Positions 1 to 9,359 of a stretch of 55,475 bases of DNA are shown piece after piece. This stretch comes from Desulfobacterales bacterium. GTDB taxonomy: Bacteria > Desulfobacterota > Desulfobacteria > Desulfobacterales > JAHEIW01. Location: contig JASJAN010000058.1 of NCBI GenBank assembly GCA_030066985.1, positions 1 to 55,475 on the forward strand, read 5' to 3'. Each line of letters opens with the position of its first letter. The stretch's first letter is position 1. The notes beneath the pieces are model-generated. The model saw only the letters and a program-made list of their open reading frames with translations. It made no database searches and was not told the DNA's origin. Made by a program: the position numbers and the translations under genes.

Positions 1-1125
1 AATTTCTTTTTCAGAGTAGCCCAGCTCCTGCAATATCGAAGCGGTGCTTTGGCCAAAGTCCACAGCGGCTGTGCGAACCGACCCCGGCGTGTCGCTTAAC
101 TTTACGGGCACCCCGATGACCGTCTGTTTTTTACCGCTTTTTTCCGCCACATCCAAAATCATCTCACGTTCTTTAAACAGCGGATCCGCGACCACTTCTG
201 AAAAGGTTTGAATCGGGCTCCAGCATATTTCCAGATCTGCCAGTTCATTTTCCCACTCTGCCAGGGTTTTCTTTTTAAAGGCGGAGCGCATAAATTCTGT
301 GATTTCCTGGCGGTGACTGTCATCATATTGCAGCGCAGCATATTCGGGAACCGCCAAATGGTCGCACAGCTTTTGCCAGAAACGGTTTTCCACAGCACCG
401 ATGGATAGGAACCGTCCATCGGCGGTTTCATAGGTGTTGTAACAGGCGTAGCGGTGAGAAAAAATGGCATCAGCCCGGCGGGGCTCCTGACTGTCCTTTT
501 GTTGGAAATGCAAAACCGCGGGCAAAAAGGCCACCAGACCGTCGGTCATCGAGATATCGATGTATTGACCTTTGCCGGTGTTTTGCCTGGCATAAAGCGC
601 CAGTAATATGCCGATGGCCGCGTTCATGGCGCCGCCGCCAATGTCGGCAATTTGTATTCCGGGAATCGACGGCGGACGATCCGGTTCGCCCATCAGATTT
701 AACACACCGGATGTGCTCAGATAATTGACGTCATGTCCGACGCGATCGACAAAAGGGCCGGACTGGCCAAAGCCGGTTATGGAGCAGTAAATGATTTTGG
801 GATTTACGCGGCTGACACGTTCGTAGTCAACCTCCAGCCGTTCAACCACACCGGGCCTGAAGCCTTCCAGCATAACGTCTGCATTCTCAATCAACTTATA
901 AAAAATTTGTCGGCCTTCTCGGGATTTGAGGTTGAGCGTCATGTGTTCCTTATTGCGATTTACCGTGTCGAAAAAGAGGCCATCGTCGATGAATCTGCGA
1001 CTTTCAATTGAGATGACCCGGGCACCGTGATCCGCCAGGATCATCGAGCAGTAAGGGCCGGGTAAAAGTCGCGACAAGTCAATCACGGTGACGCCGTCTA
1101 AAGCACCTATCTTCTGTTTTGGCAT
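1..1125 (-). CDS. CaiB/BaiF family CoA-transferase (3' end outside window)
   Basis: The minus-strand frame is open from an ATG at 1125 to the window edge, 375 codons with no stop. The N-terminus reads MPKQKIGALDGVTVIDLSRL, followed by PGPYCSMILADHGARVISIE, typical of class III (formyl-CoA/alpha-methylacyl-CoA racemase type) CoA-transferases. Further on there is a GFGQSGP motif and an ADIGGGAMNA segment, which matches the region holding the catalytic aspartate in this family. The enzyme would move CoA between carboxylic acids or racemise 2-methylacyl-CoA; the substrate cannot be told. Downstream members of the same strand are an enoyl-CoA hydratase and a nitronate monooxygenase-like protein, so a fatty or branched acid degradation role is likely. 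The missing C-terminal part is only the last few residues to few dozen residues by family length. Confidence 0.9.
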   Translation of the reverse strand, partial: MPKQKIGALDGVTVIDLSRLLPGPYCSMILADHGARVISIESRRFIDDGLFFDTVNRNKEHMTLNLKSREGRQIFYKLIENADVMLEGFRPGVVERLEVDYERVSRVNPKIIYCSITGFGQSGPFVDRVGHDVNYLSTSGVLNLMGEPDRPPSIPGIQIADIGGGAMNAAIGILLALYARQNTGKGQYIDISMTDGLVAFLPAVLHFQQKDSQEPRRADAIFSHRYACYNTYETADGRFLSIGAVENRFWQKLCDHLAVPEYAALQYDDSHRQEITEFMRSAFKKKTLAEWENELADLEICWSPIQTFSEVVADPLFKEREMILDVAEKSGKKQTVIGVPVKLSDTPGSVRTAAVDFGQSTASILQELGYSEKEI

Positions 1126-1145
1126 GGTATTTATCTCGCTATGTC

Positions 1146-1257
1146 TCAGAGTTATTTGTTATTCGTTATTTGTTATTGGTAAAAAATTAATCATATCGAG
1201 CTTTACTCAAGCCGCGATCTTTTCTAATAACGATAAACCAATAACTAATACTAAATT
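1146..1257. repeat. Inverted pair of short tandem words in spacer
   Basis: Between the CoA-transferase and the enoyl-CoA hydratase the plus strand first carries iterations of a TTATTTG/TTATTCG word (about 1152-1180) and then the reverse complement as ACCAATAAC and TAATAAC words (about 1227-1255). The two halves could pair into a long imperfect hairpin. Similar word-based inverted repeats recur in many spacers of this window. Function unknown. Confidence 0.5.
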
Positions 1258-1276
1258 CTGTGCGGTAGCACAGAAT

Positions 1277-2083
1277 TTATTTTCCCTTAAACACCGGCTT
1301 TCTTTTTTCCTTAAATGCCGCCATGGCTTCCATAAGATCTTCAGACGGCATCGCGGCCGCATTTTTCTGGGCCACATACGCTAAACCGGCGGCAATACCG
1401 TTATCGCGGCTGAAATTGATGACTTCCTTGGTTGCCTGAACGGTTAGCGGCGGGCAGGCTGCGATCTGGTCTGCCAGTTGTTTTGCGGCATCATACAGGG
1501 CAGGGCGGTCTTCATAGAGACGCGTCACCAGGCCCATTTGATGCGCTTCCTGGGCGGTAAAATCTCGTCCGGTGAAGGCCAGTTCTCTAAACCAGCCTTG
1601 ACCGATGATATACGGCAAACGCTGAAGCGTACCCACATCAGCAATAATACCCATGCGTGTTTCGCGAATGCTGAAAAGCGCATCACTTGTTGCCAGACGA
1701 ATATCACAAGCACAAATCATATCAACGGCTCCGCCGATGCAATGGCTGTGAATGGCCGCGATGACCGGTTTGCGGCATTGTTCTATTTTTGTAAATGCGC
1801 GCTGCAGGGCCGTGATATCTTTTCGCATGCGTTCACGGCCATCCGCAGAGCTTTGGGCAAGCAGCGTCGCGGCCTCTTCAAGATCGGTCCCGGCACTGAA
1901 ACTTTTGCCTTCGCCCTTTATAATCACCACGCGGACACGGGTGTCCCGGTCCAGATCATCGAGCAATTCCTCCATTTCAGTATAAAATGACATGCCCATA
2001 GTATTGCGCTTTTCAGGTCGATTTAAAATCAGCCAGGCAGCGTGGCCATCTATCTGCACCTTAAAATTTGATGTTGCAGGCAT
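1277..2083 (-). CDS. Enoyl-CoA hydratase/isomerase family protein
   Basis: The product of 268 residues belongs to the crotonase fold, whose members hydrate, isomerise or hydrolyse acyl-CoA thioesters. The N-terminal part has WLILNRPEKRNTMG, then the oxyanion-hole region KSFSAGTDLEE and the second one IAAIHSHCIGGAVDMICACD, both diagnostic. The usual catalytic glutamate site is in FSIRETRMGIIADVG (E of RET and following residues), so hydratase chemistry is plausible but not certain. The ATG at 2083 is chosen because AAAGG lies 7 bases before it; a start five codons upstream would place the ribosome site inside the gene. It is followed by the CoA-transferase on the same strand after a 150-base spacer. 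Confidence 0.9.
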   Translation of the reverse strand: MPATSNFKVQIDGHAAWLILNRPEKRNTMGMSFYTEMEELLDDLDRDTRVRVVIIKGEGKSFSAGTDLEEAATLLAQSSADGRERMRKDITALQRAFTKIEQCRKPVIAAIHSHCIGGAVDMICACDIRLATSDALFSIRETRMGIIADVGTLQRLPYIIGQGWFRELAFTGRDFTAQEAHQMGLVTRLYEDRPALYDAAKQLADQIAACPPLTVQATKEVINFSRDNGIAAGLAYVAQKNAAAMPSEDLMEAMAAFKEKRKPVFKGK

Positions 2084-2127
2084 ATATAATCCTTTCAATG
2101 ATCTAAATTGATCTATTCAAATAAAAC

Positions 2128-2234
2128 CTCACGCAAAGCCGCCAAGCTCATTTTTGATAACTAACTTTAGTCTTTGTGCCTTAGCGTCCCACGCCCGCCA
2201 TGCGAGCAAGGCGAGGCGGGCGGGTTTGCGTGAG
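2128..2234. repeat. Inverted repeat CTCACGCAAA / TTTGCGTGAG
   Basis: A perfect 10-base inverted repeat (2128-2137 and 2225-2234) bounds a spacer between the nitronate monooxygenase and the hydratase. The inside holds further GCGTC and GGCGGGCGG words. The TTTGCGTGAGG word reappears near 34490. It is one of the word-type spacers of this window; no function is evident. Confidence 0.45.
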
Positions 2235-2258
2235 ACGCTTTCAATTCTTCGTTTGCTA

Positions 2259-3224
2259 TCAGGCGGCGTGCATCTTATTTCTGATATCATCGGCCTGTGA
2301 CATGATACCGTCAAAAAGTGTTTTTACCGGTAAAATTTCTCGGGCAAAACAGATACCCTGCCCGCATGCTAGGACCCCTTCGGCCAGATCGCCCTCGTCA
2401 TACATTTTCTTAGCCCGCAGACCGGAGACCACTTCCATGATTTCCGGAAAATCAGCGCCGCAGGCCTCAAGGTCCTCACAGTTTTGCGCAGCCGGATTGC
2501 GCCAGACGCGGTGGGTGGCGTTCAGGGAGCGCATAATCAGGGTAGTGTCCAGCTCGCTGGCGCCGATCAGGGCATTTTTCAGGTTGTCGTGGATCGGGCA
2601 CTCCCGGGTGACCAGCAGACGGGTTCCCATGATGGCGGCTCCCGCCCCCAGCGACAGCACTGCCATTAAACTGCGGCCATCGGAAACACCGCCGCCGCCG
2701 ATGACCGGAATGCGAACCGCATCCACCACCGCCGGCACCAGGACCAGTGTGCCGATATCCAGTTTCCCGGTGGCCCCTCCGTTTTCATAGCCCACAACGG
2801 TGACGATATCAGCTCCCAGATCCTGCACTTTTTGGGCATAGCGCACGCCGACGCATTTGTGAATCCAGATCATTCCAGCCTGTTTGAAACGCCGGCAAAG
2901 CGCCTCCGGGGCTGAATGACCGGAGGTCTCGACGATTTTGACGGCCTTTTCTTCTAAGACCGACATGTAGACCTCATTGTCCATCTGGCGCATGGCGGGA
3001 AACAGATTGATGTTGACCGCAAAGGGCTTGTCGGTCAGCTCTCTGATGCGATCGATGGCATCTGCGAACGCCTCCTGCGAATCGTACATGGCCGAAGCCA
3101 GAACACCGAGTCCGCCGGCATTTGAGACCGCCGCCACAAAATTGGCATCGCTGATCCACATCATGGTGCCGCCGATGATCGGATACTTAATTCCCAGCAT
3201 CCGGGTTACCTTGGTTTCCATCAT
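2259..3224 (-). CDS. Nitronate monooxygenase / 2-nitropropane dioxygenase family (FMN)
   Basis: The 321-residue product is a TIM-barrel flavoprotein of the NPD family. The opening KYPIIGGTMMWISDANFVAA followed by GGLGVLASAM matches the family start, and the phosphate-binding part PVIGGGGVSDGRSLMA plus GAGAAIMGTRLL is clear. Family members oxidise alkyl nitronates, but many act as enoyl-ACP reductases (FabK) or quinone reductases, and this one sits beside acyl-CoA genes, so the true substrate is open. It starts with ATG after a purine-rich GGGAGACAC region. It is the first gene of a minus-strand run with the hydratase and CoA-transferase. Confidence 0.88.
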   Translation of the reverse strand: MMETKVTRMLGIKYPIIGGTMMWISDANFVAAVSNAGGLGVLASAMYDSQEAFADAIDRIRELTDKPFAVNINLFPAMRQMDNEVYMSVLEEKAVKIVETSGHSAPEALCRRFKQAGMIWIHKCVGVRYAQKVQDLGADIVTVVGYENGGATGKLDIGTLVLVPAVVDAVRIPVIGGGGVSDGRSLMAVLSLGAGAAIMGTRLLVTRECPIHDNLKNALIGASELDTTLIMRSLNATHRVWRNPAAQNCEDLEACGADFPEIMEVVSGLRAKKMYDEGDLAEGVLACGQGICFAREILPVKTLFDGIMSQADDIRNKMHAA

Positions 3225-3460
3225 TTGTGTCTCCCTGAATTTTTTTTTCGTGCGCTTCGTGCTCGTCGTGGTTTTATTTTATAGTATGTCCCGAGCTATT
3301 ACGATAAATAGGAGATTCATTTTTTAAAGTCAAACCTCTTTTCGGGTCCCCAAAAAGCTAATTGACGCCGTTCATGTGTTAGCGTATGGTGCCTGCACGA
3401 CGGATTCAGACGGATATGATTTTAAAATTTTAAGTAATTCTGAAAGGCGAAACCAATCCT

Positions 3461-4381
3461 TTGCAAACCCATCAGACCCAAACAGCACAATTAACAACCG
3501 CTTCGGATTCCCTGTGGGGTGTTATCTATGCCGTAGCCGCCTTTTTGATCTGGGGCATCAGCCCGATATACTGGAAGGCTCTGCGGTCGGTACCGGCAAT
3601 CGAAATTATTCTACACCGCATTGTCTGGTCTTTTTTCTTGCTGGTGCCGTTGATTATATTGATGCGGCGCTGGCAGGAATTTGTGGCGGTCCTTAAAAAT
3701 CCGCGCACACTACTGATCCTTTTATTTACAGGGCTGATTGTGGGGGGAAACTGGCTGTTGTATATCTGGGCGGTAAACAATGATCACCTGCTGCAGGCCA
3801 GTCTGGGGTATTACATCAATCCCCTGGTCAATGTGGTCCTGGGAATGGTTTTTCTGAAAGAAAGATTGCGAACACCACAGATTGTGGCGGTAGCCCTGGC
3901 CACTGCCGGCGTATTGTATCTAACCATTTACTTTGGCGTGTTTCCCTGGATTGCCTTAACGCTGGCCATATCTTTTGGATTTTACGGGCTGATCCGTAAA
4001 GTTGCGCCTGTCAGCTCGGTGGTCGGTTTGACCGTTGAAACCCTGTGGCTTTCGATCCCGGCTCTGGTTTACCTTGTTTATCTCGATCGCCTGGGGCAGG
4101 GCGCGATTTTTCGCGTCAGTTTCAAACTCGACTTGATGCTGATGGGCTGCGCGGTGGTAACCGCTTTTCCGTTGCTGTTTTTTACTCTGGGCGCCCGGCG
4201 ACTGTATCTATCAACCCTGGGGTTGTTGCAGTACATTGCCCCCAGCTGCATGTTTATCCTGGCGGTGTTCTTCTATGATGAGCCTTTTGCAAGCGCCCAG
4301 GTGGTCACGTTTATTCTGATTTGGATTGCGCTGGCTATTTACTCGACGGACTCCGTGCGTTATTATCGTCATAACGGGTAA
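3461..4381 (+). CDS. rarD: EamA/RarD family permease
   Basis: The 306-residue protein has about ten hydrophobic segments and the RarD hallmark ISPIYWKALRSVPAIEIILHR near the N-terminus, followed by NNDHLLQASLGYYINPLVNV. RarD proteins are inner-membrane members of the drug/metabolite transporter superfamily; the first was linked to chloramphenicol sensitivity and the physiological substrate is poorly defined. The start is a TTG (M)QTHQ with a GAAAGG about 13 bases upstream; no better in-frame ATG exists before the first membrane segment. It is transcribed away from the nitronate monooxygenase gene, and the XdhC gene follows closely on the same strand. Confidence 0.88.
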   Translation: MQTHQTQTAQLTTASDSLWGVIYAVAAFLIWGISPIYWKALRSVPAIEIILHRIVWSFFLLVPLIILMRRWQEFVAVLKNPRTLLILLFTGLIVGGNWLLYIWAVNNDHLLQASLGYYINPLVNVVLGMVFLKERLRTPQIVAVALATAGVLYLTIYFGVFPWIALTLAISFGFYGLIRKVAPVSSVVGLTVETLWLSIPALVYLVYLDRLGQGAIFRVSFKLDLMLMGCAVVTAFPLLFFTLGARRLYLSTLGLLQYIAPSCMFILAVFFYDEPFASAQVVTFILIWIALAIYSTDSVRYYRHNG

Positions 4382-4430
4382 CAATTCGCGGTCGGTAGAA
4401 TTAATCGACTGTGCTCAATTCGGTGAACTT

Positions 4431-5195
4431 ATGGATGTGCATGCGCGTATAGTTGAGCTTTTAGAAAAACAAGAAAGCTTCTGTCTGGCAACCGTCCTGG
4501 AATCAAAGATGCCGGGTATCGATCCCGGTCAAAAAGCCATTGTCCGTCAGGATGGTTCTATGGAGGGCTCGCTGGATGCCAAACAACTGGATTCGCGAGT
4601 CGGACGCCTTGCGCAACAGGCGCTCAAGGAGAATAAAAGCGCGATTGTTAATATTGATTCCGACTGCCGGATTTTTCTGAACGTCCTTTGCGCGGATGCG
4701 CATTTGGTGATCTGCGGCGCAGGCCACATTGCTGTTCCGTTGGCCCAATTTTCACAAAAACTGGGCTTTCAAGTCACAGTCCTTGACGATCGTTCTGATT
4801 TTGCCAGCCCTGCTCGTTTTCCGGGCTGCAAAGTCATTGCCGAGGACTTTTCTGTTGCGCTGCACAACATGTCCTTTGGCCCCGCCACCTATGTCGTGAT
4901 CATCACCCGGGGCCATGAACACGATGTGGACTGTTTGGTTGAAATTATCAATAAGAAAACCGTTTATGTTGGCCTTATCGGCAGCCGCCGCCGGGTGCGT
5001 TTTGTACTTGAAGCACTGGCGGAAAAGGGCCTTCCGCAAAAAAGGTTAGACGAAGTGTTTACACCCATCGGTTTGCCCATCGGCGCTGAATCGCCTGAAG
5101 AAATTGCGCTGTCGATTGTCTCCGAGCTGGTGTGTGTCCGCCGAAAAGGCCCGGCTCAGGCGCGCACCTTAAGGAATGCCATAGGTATTGAATAA
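4431..5195 (+). CDS. XdhC/CoxF-type protein with Rossmann domain
   Basis: The 254-residue product resembles XdhC family proteins, which bind molybdenum cofactor and help insert a sulfurated cofactor into molybdenum hydroxylases. A nucleotide-binding motif LVICGAGHIAVPLAQ is at about residues 97-111, followed by VTVLDDRSDFA and, late, VGLIGSRRRVRFV and IGLPIGAESPEEIALSI, all typical of the XdhC C-terminal Rossmann domain. The start is the ATG of MDVHARIVE; an upstream extension would overlap the rarD end. The stop codon overlaps the ATG of the next XdhC-like gene by one base, so the two are translated together. No molybdenum hydroxylase gene lies nearby in the window. Confidence 0.85.
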   Translation: MDVHARIVELLEKQESFCLATVLESKMPGIDPGQKAIVRQDGSMEGSLDAKQLDSRVGRLAQQALKENKSAIVNIDSDCRIFLNVLCADAHLVICGAGHIAVPLAQFSQKLGFQVTVLDDRSDFASPARFPGCKVIAEDFSVALHNMSFGPATYVVIITRGHEHDVDCLVEIINKKTVYVGLIGSRRRVRFVLEALAEKGLPQKRLDEVFTPIGLPIGAESPEEIALSIVSELVCVRRKGPAQARTLRNAIGIE

Positions 5196-5512
5196 TGACC
5201 GATCTGGAACTATTTAAAAAGCTATCGCAGCTCAAACAACAGGATGTTGCGGTTTGTTTGGCCACGATCGTTGAAACATCGGGCTCCACACCCAGAGAGG
5301 TTGGCGCCAAGATGTTGATCTGCGTGGACGGCACCATTTATGGGACGATCGGAGGCGGCTGCGGGGAAAACCAGGCGCGCAGCGCCGCCTTGCGCAGCAC
5401 CCTGGTCACGCGGCAGCCTGAGATCGTTGAAATTGACCTCACAGATGACTTGGGCACCAAAGGCGGTGATGTCTGCGGTGGCAAGCTGAGAGTATTTATA
5501 GAGCCCCTCTAA
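5195..5512 (+). CDS. XdhC/CoxI N-terminal domain protein
   Basis: This 105-residue protein consists of just the XdhC_CoxI domain: CLATIVETSGSTPREVGAKM, then GTIYGTIGGGCGENQ and the end GGDVCGGKLRVFIEPL. Those glycine-rich stretches and the cysteines are the family signature. The usual XdhC carries this domain joined to a Rossmann domain; here the Rossmann domain is in the preceding gene and the two genes overlap (TAATG), so together they may work as a split XdhC. It ends 26 bases before the end of the convergent peptide-transport operon. Confidence 0.85.
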   Translation: MTDLELFKKLSQLKQQDVAVCLATIVETSGSTPREVGAKMLICVDGTIYGTIGGGCGENQARSAALRSTLVTRQPEIVEIDLTDDLGTKGGDVCGGKLRVFIEPL

Positions 5513-5537
5513 TTCGTACTTGAATCTTGTAAGAAAA

Positions 5538-6500
5538 TTAATGAGAAGTGTGGGCGAGGTAACACGCCACCATATGATCGTCTTCAACCACCGCCTGAGG
5601 GGATTCTTTCTGGCAGCGTTCCGTTGCCTCGGGGCAGCGGGGATGAAAGGTGCACCCCGGTGGTGGATCAATCGGGTTGGGGTAGGCAATGCCCAGGTGG
5701 GTTTCCGGCAATCCCAGCCTGGGTTCCGGTGTCAGAACAGAAGCGAGCAGCGCCCGGGTATATGGATGGCGGGGATTCCTAAACAGCTTTTCGGTGGCGG
5801 CCTCTTCCACAATGCGGCCCAGGTACATCACCGCCACCCGCGAAGCAATGTGTTCGACAACCGAAAGGTCGTGGGTAATAATCAGGTATGTCAACCCGCG
5901 GGTTTTGCGAAGGTCCAGCAGCAGGTTCAGGATTTGGGATTGAACCGATACATCCAGGGCCGAAGTGGGCTCGTCACAAATGACCAATTCGGGTTTCATG
6001 ACCAGCGCCCGAGCGATGGCGACTCGCTGTCGCTGACCTCCGGAAAGTTGATTGGGATAGCTGTGCATAAAGCGGGGCGGCAACCCCACGGTTTCCATGA
6101 TTTCAGAAACCCTTGCGTCCATTTCGGATCTATTGCCGATTTGATGTACTCGATAGGGGAGCGAAATAATCGAGCCGATCGATTTTCGCGGATTTAAGGA
6201 AGAATACGGATCCTGGAAAATGGGCTGTATGCGACGGGCCCTTTCCTTACGGTCGATATTGGCCAGAGGTTGCCCGTCAAAATAGACCTGACCGGATGTT
6301 GCCCCTTCAAGACCGAGGATGATTTTAGCAATCGTACTCTTGCCGCATCCCGATTCCCCCACCAGCCCGACGACCTCCCCTTGATTAACCTGAATGCTGA
6401 CACCGTTGGCGGCGGTCAGCGGCAGCTTGCCTCTGAAAAGACCGGCGCTAACCTGATAGACCTTGGTGACGTCCTCAGTATGTAATAAGGCTGCTGTCAT
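5538..6500 (-). CDS. Oligopeptide/dipeptide ABC transporter ATP-binding protein (OppF/DppF type)
   Basis: The 320-residue ATPase has Walker A GESGCGKS at 48-55, the signature LSGGQRQRVAIARAL, Walker B VICDEPTSALD and the C-terminal oligopeptide-transporter extension with the cysteine cluster PPGCTFHPRCPEATERC that binds an Fe-S cluster in some relatives. It energises uptake together with the paralogous ATPase upstream. The start chosen is the ATG of MTAALLHTE, which overlaps the TGA of the upstream ATPase by four bases (ATGA); the open frame extends 36 codons further but inside the other gene. It is the last gene of the operon. Confidence 0.93.
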   Translation of the reverse strand: MTAALLHTEDVTKVYQVSAGLFRGKLPLTAANGVSIQVNQGEVVGLVGESGCGKSTIAKIILGLEGATSGQVYFDGQPLANIDRKERARRIQPIFQDPYSSLNPRKSIGSIISLPYRVHQIGNRSEMDARVSEIMETVGLPPRFMHSYPNQLSGGQRQRVAIARALVMKPELVICDEPTSALDVSVQSQILNLLLDLRKTRGLTYLIITHDLSVVEHIASRVAVMYLGRIVEEAATEKLFRNPRHPYTRALLASVLTPEPRLGLPETHLGIAYPNPIDPPPGCTFHPRCPEATERCQKESPQAVVEDDHMVACYLAHTSH

Positions 6501-7504
6501 CTGGATTGGCCTTCGTTCATGTTCTGTTGGCAGGTTCGGGTGTCCAGCAGGCAGCGATATTCTCTGCCGGCTGAAATCTGAATCAGCCCAACCTCTGCTG
6601 AAGTGCAATCAGCAAACACATATGCACACCGATTTTGGAAAACACACCCCGTCTGCTGACCGATGGGTGTTGGCACAATTCCCGGAATGGACCCGAGGTG
6701 CTCGCCGGGCTCGGTTTTCCCCGGAATGGGGATGCACCCCAAAAGCCCCTGGGTATAGGGATGCAGTGGATTTTCAAACAGATCGGCTGCCTTGCCAGTC
6801 TCGACCACCTGACCGCAGTACATCACTGCGACCTGATCGGCCATGCGGGCGACCACGCCCAGATCATGGGTGATCAGAATCATCCCCATATCGAATTCTT
6901 CCTGTAATGATGCCAGCAGGGCCAGGATCTGGGCCTGAATGGTGACATCCAGCGCTGTCGTCGGCTCGTCGGCGATGATTAGAGGCGGGTCGCACATCAG
7001 CCCCATGGCGATCATCACCCGCTGTCGCAAACCGCCGGACAGTTGATGGGGATATTGTTTTAAGCGGCTGGCGGCTGCCGTGATGCCAACCTTTTCAAGC
7101 AAAAATATCGCGCGTTCCCGGGCTTCATGGCGAGAGGTCTGTTTATGTCTCAGCAAAGCTTCTTCCAACTGGTTGCCGATGGTATAGCAGGGATTCAAAG
7201 AGGTCATGGGTTCTTGAAAGATCATGGCCATTTTACTGCCGCGAATGTCGGCCATGCGACGCTCGCTGATGCCATCCATCGGTTGACCATCAAAGGCAAT
7301 GGTGTCCGCATGCCATTTGGCTTTTTTGGGCAAAAGATTCATGACGGCCAGAACACTCAACGATTTGCCGCAACCGGATTCACCCACCAACGAAAGCGTC
7401 TGGCCGCGCTGGACGGAGAAGTCCACCCCGCGGACCGCATGCAAAACGCCGGCTGCCAGGGGGATGTCCACATGCAGGTCTTTGACTTCAAGCAAAGCGC
7501 TCAC
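6497..7504 (-). CDS. Oligopeptide/dipeptide ABC transporter ATP-binding protein (OppD/DppD type)
   Basis: The 335-residue ATPase has Walker A GESGCGKS at 41-48, the ABC signature LSGGLRQR at about 155-162, Walker B LIIADEP at 175-181 and the C-terminal extension [18 protein letters not shown] with the family's cysteines. It pairs with the OppF-type ATPase. Both junctions are four-base ATGA overlaps, which indicates translational coupling with the permease before it and the ATPase after it. Confidence 0.93.
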   Translation of the reverse strand: MSALLEVKDLHVDIPLAAGVLHAVRGVDFSVQRGQTLSLVGESGCGKSLSVLAVMNLLPKKAKWHADTIAFDGQPMDGISERRMADIRGSKMAMIFQEPMTSLNPCYTIGNQLEEALLRHKQTSRHEARERAIFLLEKVGITAAASRLKQYPHQLSGGLRQRVMIAMGLMCDPPLIIADEPTTALDVTIQAQILALLASLQEEFDMGMILITHDLGVVARMADQVAVMYCGQVVETGKAADLFENPLHPYTQGLLGCIPIPGKTEPGEHLGSIPGIVPTPIGQQTGCVFQNRCAYVFADCTSAEVGLIQISAGREYRCLLDTRTCQQNMNEGQSR

Positions 7505-8412
7505 GATCGTCCCTCCGGAGCCGTGATGTCTCGGATACCGTCGCCGAGTAAGTTAATGGAAAGGACCAGTATAAAAATGGCTGCACCGGGCACGGCAATC
7601 ATCCAAGGGCTAAAGAGCATGAACCCTTTGGCCTCTGCGACCATCAGGCCCCAGGAGGGCAGCGGTGGTTGGACCCCCATGCCCAAAAACGACAGTGATG
7701 CTTCGATCAATATGGCCCGGGTGATCTCCAGGGTGGCCACCACAATCAGGTTGTTGAGGATATTGGGCATGATTTCGGTCAGGATGATTCTGAGGGTTGA
7801 ACAGCCGGCGGCCTTGGCGGCACTAACATAGTCCATGGAGCGCAATTGTTGGGTTGAGGCGCGCATCACCAGTGCAAAGCGGTTCCATATCATCAGGCCT
7901 AAAACCAGCACGACAATCAGCAACGATCCGCCCACCAGAGCGACCACCGCCAGCGCCACCAGCATAATCGGCAGCGCCAGGCGAATGGAGATCATGGCAT
8001 TGACCACCATGTCCACCCGCCCGCCAAAATAGCCGGCCAACACCCCCATGGTGGTTCCGATCACACCCGAGATTAGCATGGCCGCCACTCCGATAATCAG
8101 CGAAATGCGGGCACCGTACATTAGGCGGCTTAAATAGTCTCTCCCCAGGTTATCGGTCCCCAGAGGGTGGTCCCAGCTTCCTTTGTCATGCCATATGGGA
8201 GGTGTGAGGCGTTTGGAAAGATTCTGATGGTAGGGGTCGTGCGGTGCCAGCAGCGGTGCCAGCAACGCCATCAAAATGATCAGCAGCAAAACGAGGCCGC
8301 CCAACAGAAAACCCAAATGACGTCTGGCTTGGCGCAAGGTCATCTGGTGGGGCGTCGGAAAATTGATTTCCTTGAAGGGGCTGCTGATGTCCGTGTTCAT
8401 TGTGTTGCTCAC
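7501..8412 (-). CDS. Peptide/nickel ABC transporter permease (OppC/DppC type)
   Basis: The 303-residue membrane protein begins with a cytoplasmic tail and one hydrophobic segment (FLLGGLVLLLIILMALLAPL), then the DppC motif DPYHQNLSKRLTPP and HPLGTDNLGRDYLSRLMYGAR. The binding-protein-dependent transport signature with EAAxxxG-like spacing appears around VSAAKAAGCSTLRIILTEIMP. It forms the channel with the DppB-type permease. Its start overlaps the upstream permease stop and its end overlaps the ATPase start. Confidence 0.93.
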   Translation of the reverse strand: MSNTMNTDISSPFKEINFPTPHQMTLRQARRHLGFLLGGLVLLLIILMALLAPLLAPHDPYHQNLSKRLTPPIWHDKGSWDHPLGTDNLGRDYLSRLMYGARISLIIGVAAMLISGVIGTTMGVLAGYFGGRVDMVVNAMISIRLALPIMLVALAVVALVGGSLLIVVLVLGLMIWNRFALVMRASTQQLRSMDYVSAAKAAGCSTLRIILTEIMPNILNNLIVVATLEITRAILIEASLSFLGMGVQPPLPSWGLMVAEAKGFMLFSPWMIAVPGAAIFILVLSINLLGDGIRDITAPEGRS

Positions 8413-9326
8413 TTGACCCGTATGCGCGGGTCCAGATACGCGTTTAAAATATCGGACAGTAATGTCATGGTCACATAAATGACCGACAGCAATAAGACGA
8501 TGGCTTGCACAACGGGCAAATCCGCGCGCTCGATGGAGCGTACGGCCAGAAAGCCCACACCGTTGACGGCAAAGACATATTCAATTACAAAGGCGCCGCC
8601 CAGCATATATCCGAACTGCACAAAGGCCAAAGATACCACGGGAATAATGGCATTGCGCAGGGCATGTTTGAATAAAACCGGGCCCGCCCGCAATCCTTTT
8701 GATCGAGCGGTCCGAATGTAATCGGACGCCAACACCTCCATCATGCCGGTGCGGGTCAAACGCATCAGGGAAGGTGAGGCATAGTAGCCCAGTGCGATGG
8801 CCGGCATAATAAAATGTTTCCAGCTATCGTCGCCCGATATGGGCAGCCAACGCAGTATTACACCCAATACAATAATGAGAATCAGACCGAAAAAGAAATT
8901 GGGCATGGCCTGACCAAAGACCGAGATGGTCAAGGCCATGCGGTCGATCCAGGTGTTGGGTCGGATGGCGGCAATCACACCCAGCGGGATGGCCAGGCAA
9001 ACAGCAAACAAAAATGCGCACATCCCCAAAATGAGTGTGACACCGATGCGGTCGCCGATGATATCTTTGACGGGCTGGTTGAAATAGGGCGATTCGCCGA
9101 AATTGCCCTTTATGGCTCGACCGGCCCATTCCAGGTACTGGACCAGAAGCGGACGGTCGAGTCCATATTTTTCCCGAACGAATTTGATTTCTTCTGGGCT
9201 TGCGTCGGCGCCGGCCAGTGCAATGGCAGGGTCTCCTGAAAGATTCAGAATCATAAAACTTATAAAGGAGACCACTACGGCCACCAGCAAGGCCAGCAGA
9301 ATTCGCTTTCCGGTATAAACGAGCAT
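8409..9326 (-). CDS. Peptide/nickel ABC transporter permease (OppB/DppB type)
   Basis: The 305-residue protein shows the DppB layout: first membrane segment right at the N-terminus, then ILNLSGDPAIALAG, the motif REKYGLDRPLLVQYLEWAGR, several more membrane segments and a cytoplasmic loop RTARSKGLRAGPVLFKHALRN that docks the ATPase. It ends AYLDPRIRVK. A GGGAG lies upstream of the ATG. The gene follows the solute-binding protein by 33 bases. Confidence 0.93.
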   Translation of the reverse strand: MLVYTGKRILLALLVAVVVSFISFMILNLSGDPAIALAGADASPEEIKFVREKYGLDRPLLVQYLEWAGRAIKGNFGESPYFNQPVKDIIGDRIGVTLILGMCAFLFAVCLAIPLGVIAAIRPNTWIDRMALTISVFGQAMPNFFFGLILIIVLGVILRWLPISGDDSWKHFIMPAIALGYYASPSLMRLTRTGMMEVLASDYIRTARSKGLRAGPVLFKHALRNAIIPVVSLAFVQFGYMLGGAFVIEYVFAVNGVGFLAVRSIERADLPVVQAIVLLLSVIYVTMTLLSDILNAYLDPRIRVK

Positions 9327-9359
9327 CTTGCGGTGCTCCCGTTCGGGCGGTTTAGCGGT

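Noticed and set aside
2127-2146. ACGCAAAGCC resembling part of a c-di-GMP riboswitch
   Set aside because: No paired helices of the GEMM fold around it; it belongs to a word-type inverted repeat.
5520-6197. 225-codon plus-strand frame opposite the OppF-type ATPase
   Set aside because: Antisense of a strongly conserved ATPase; no ribosome site.
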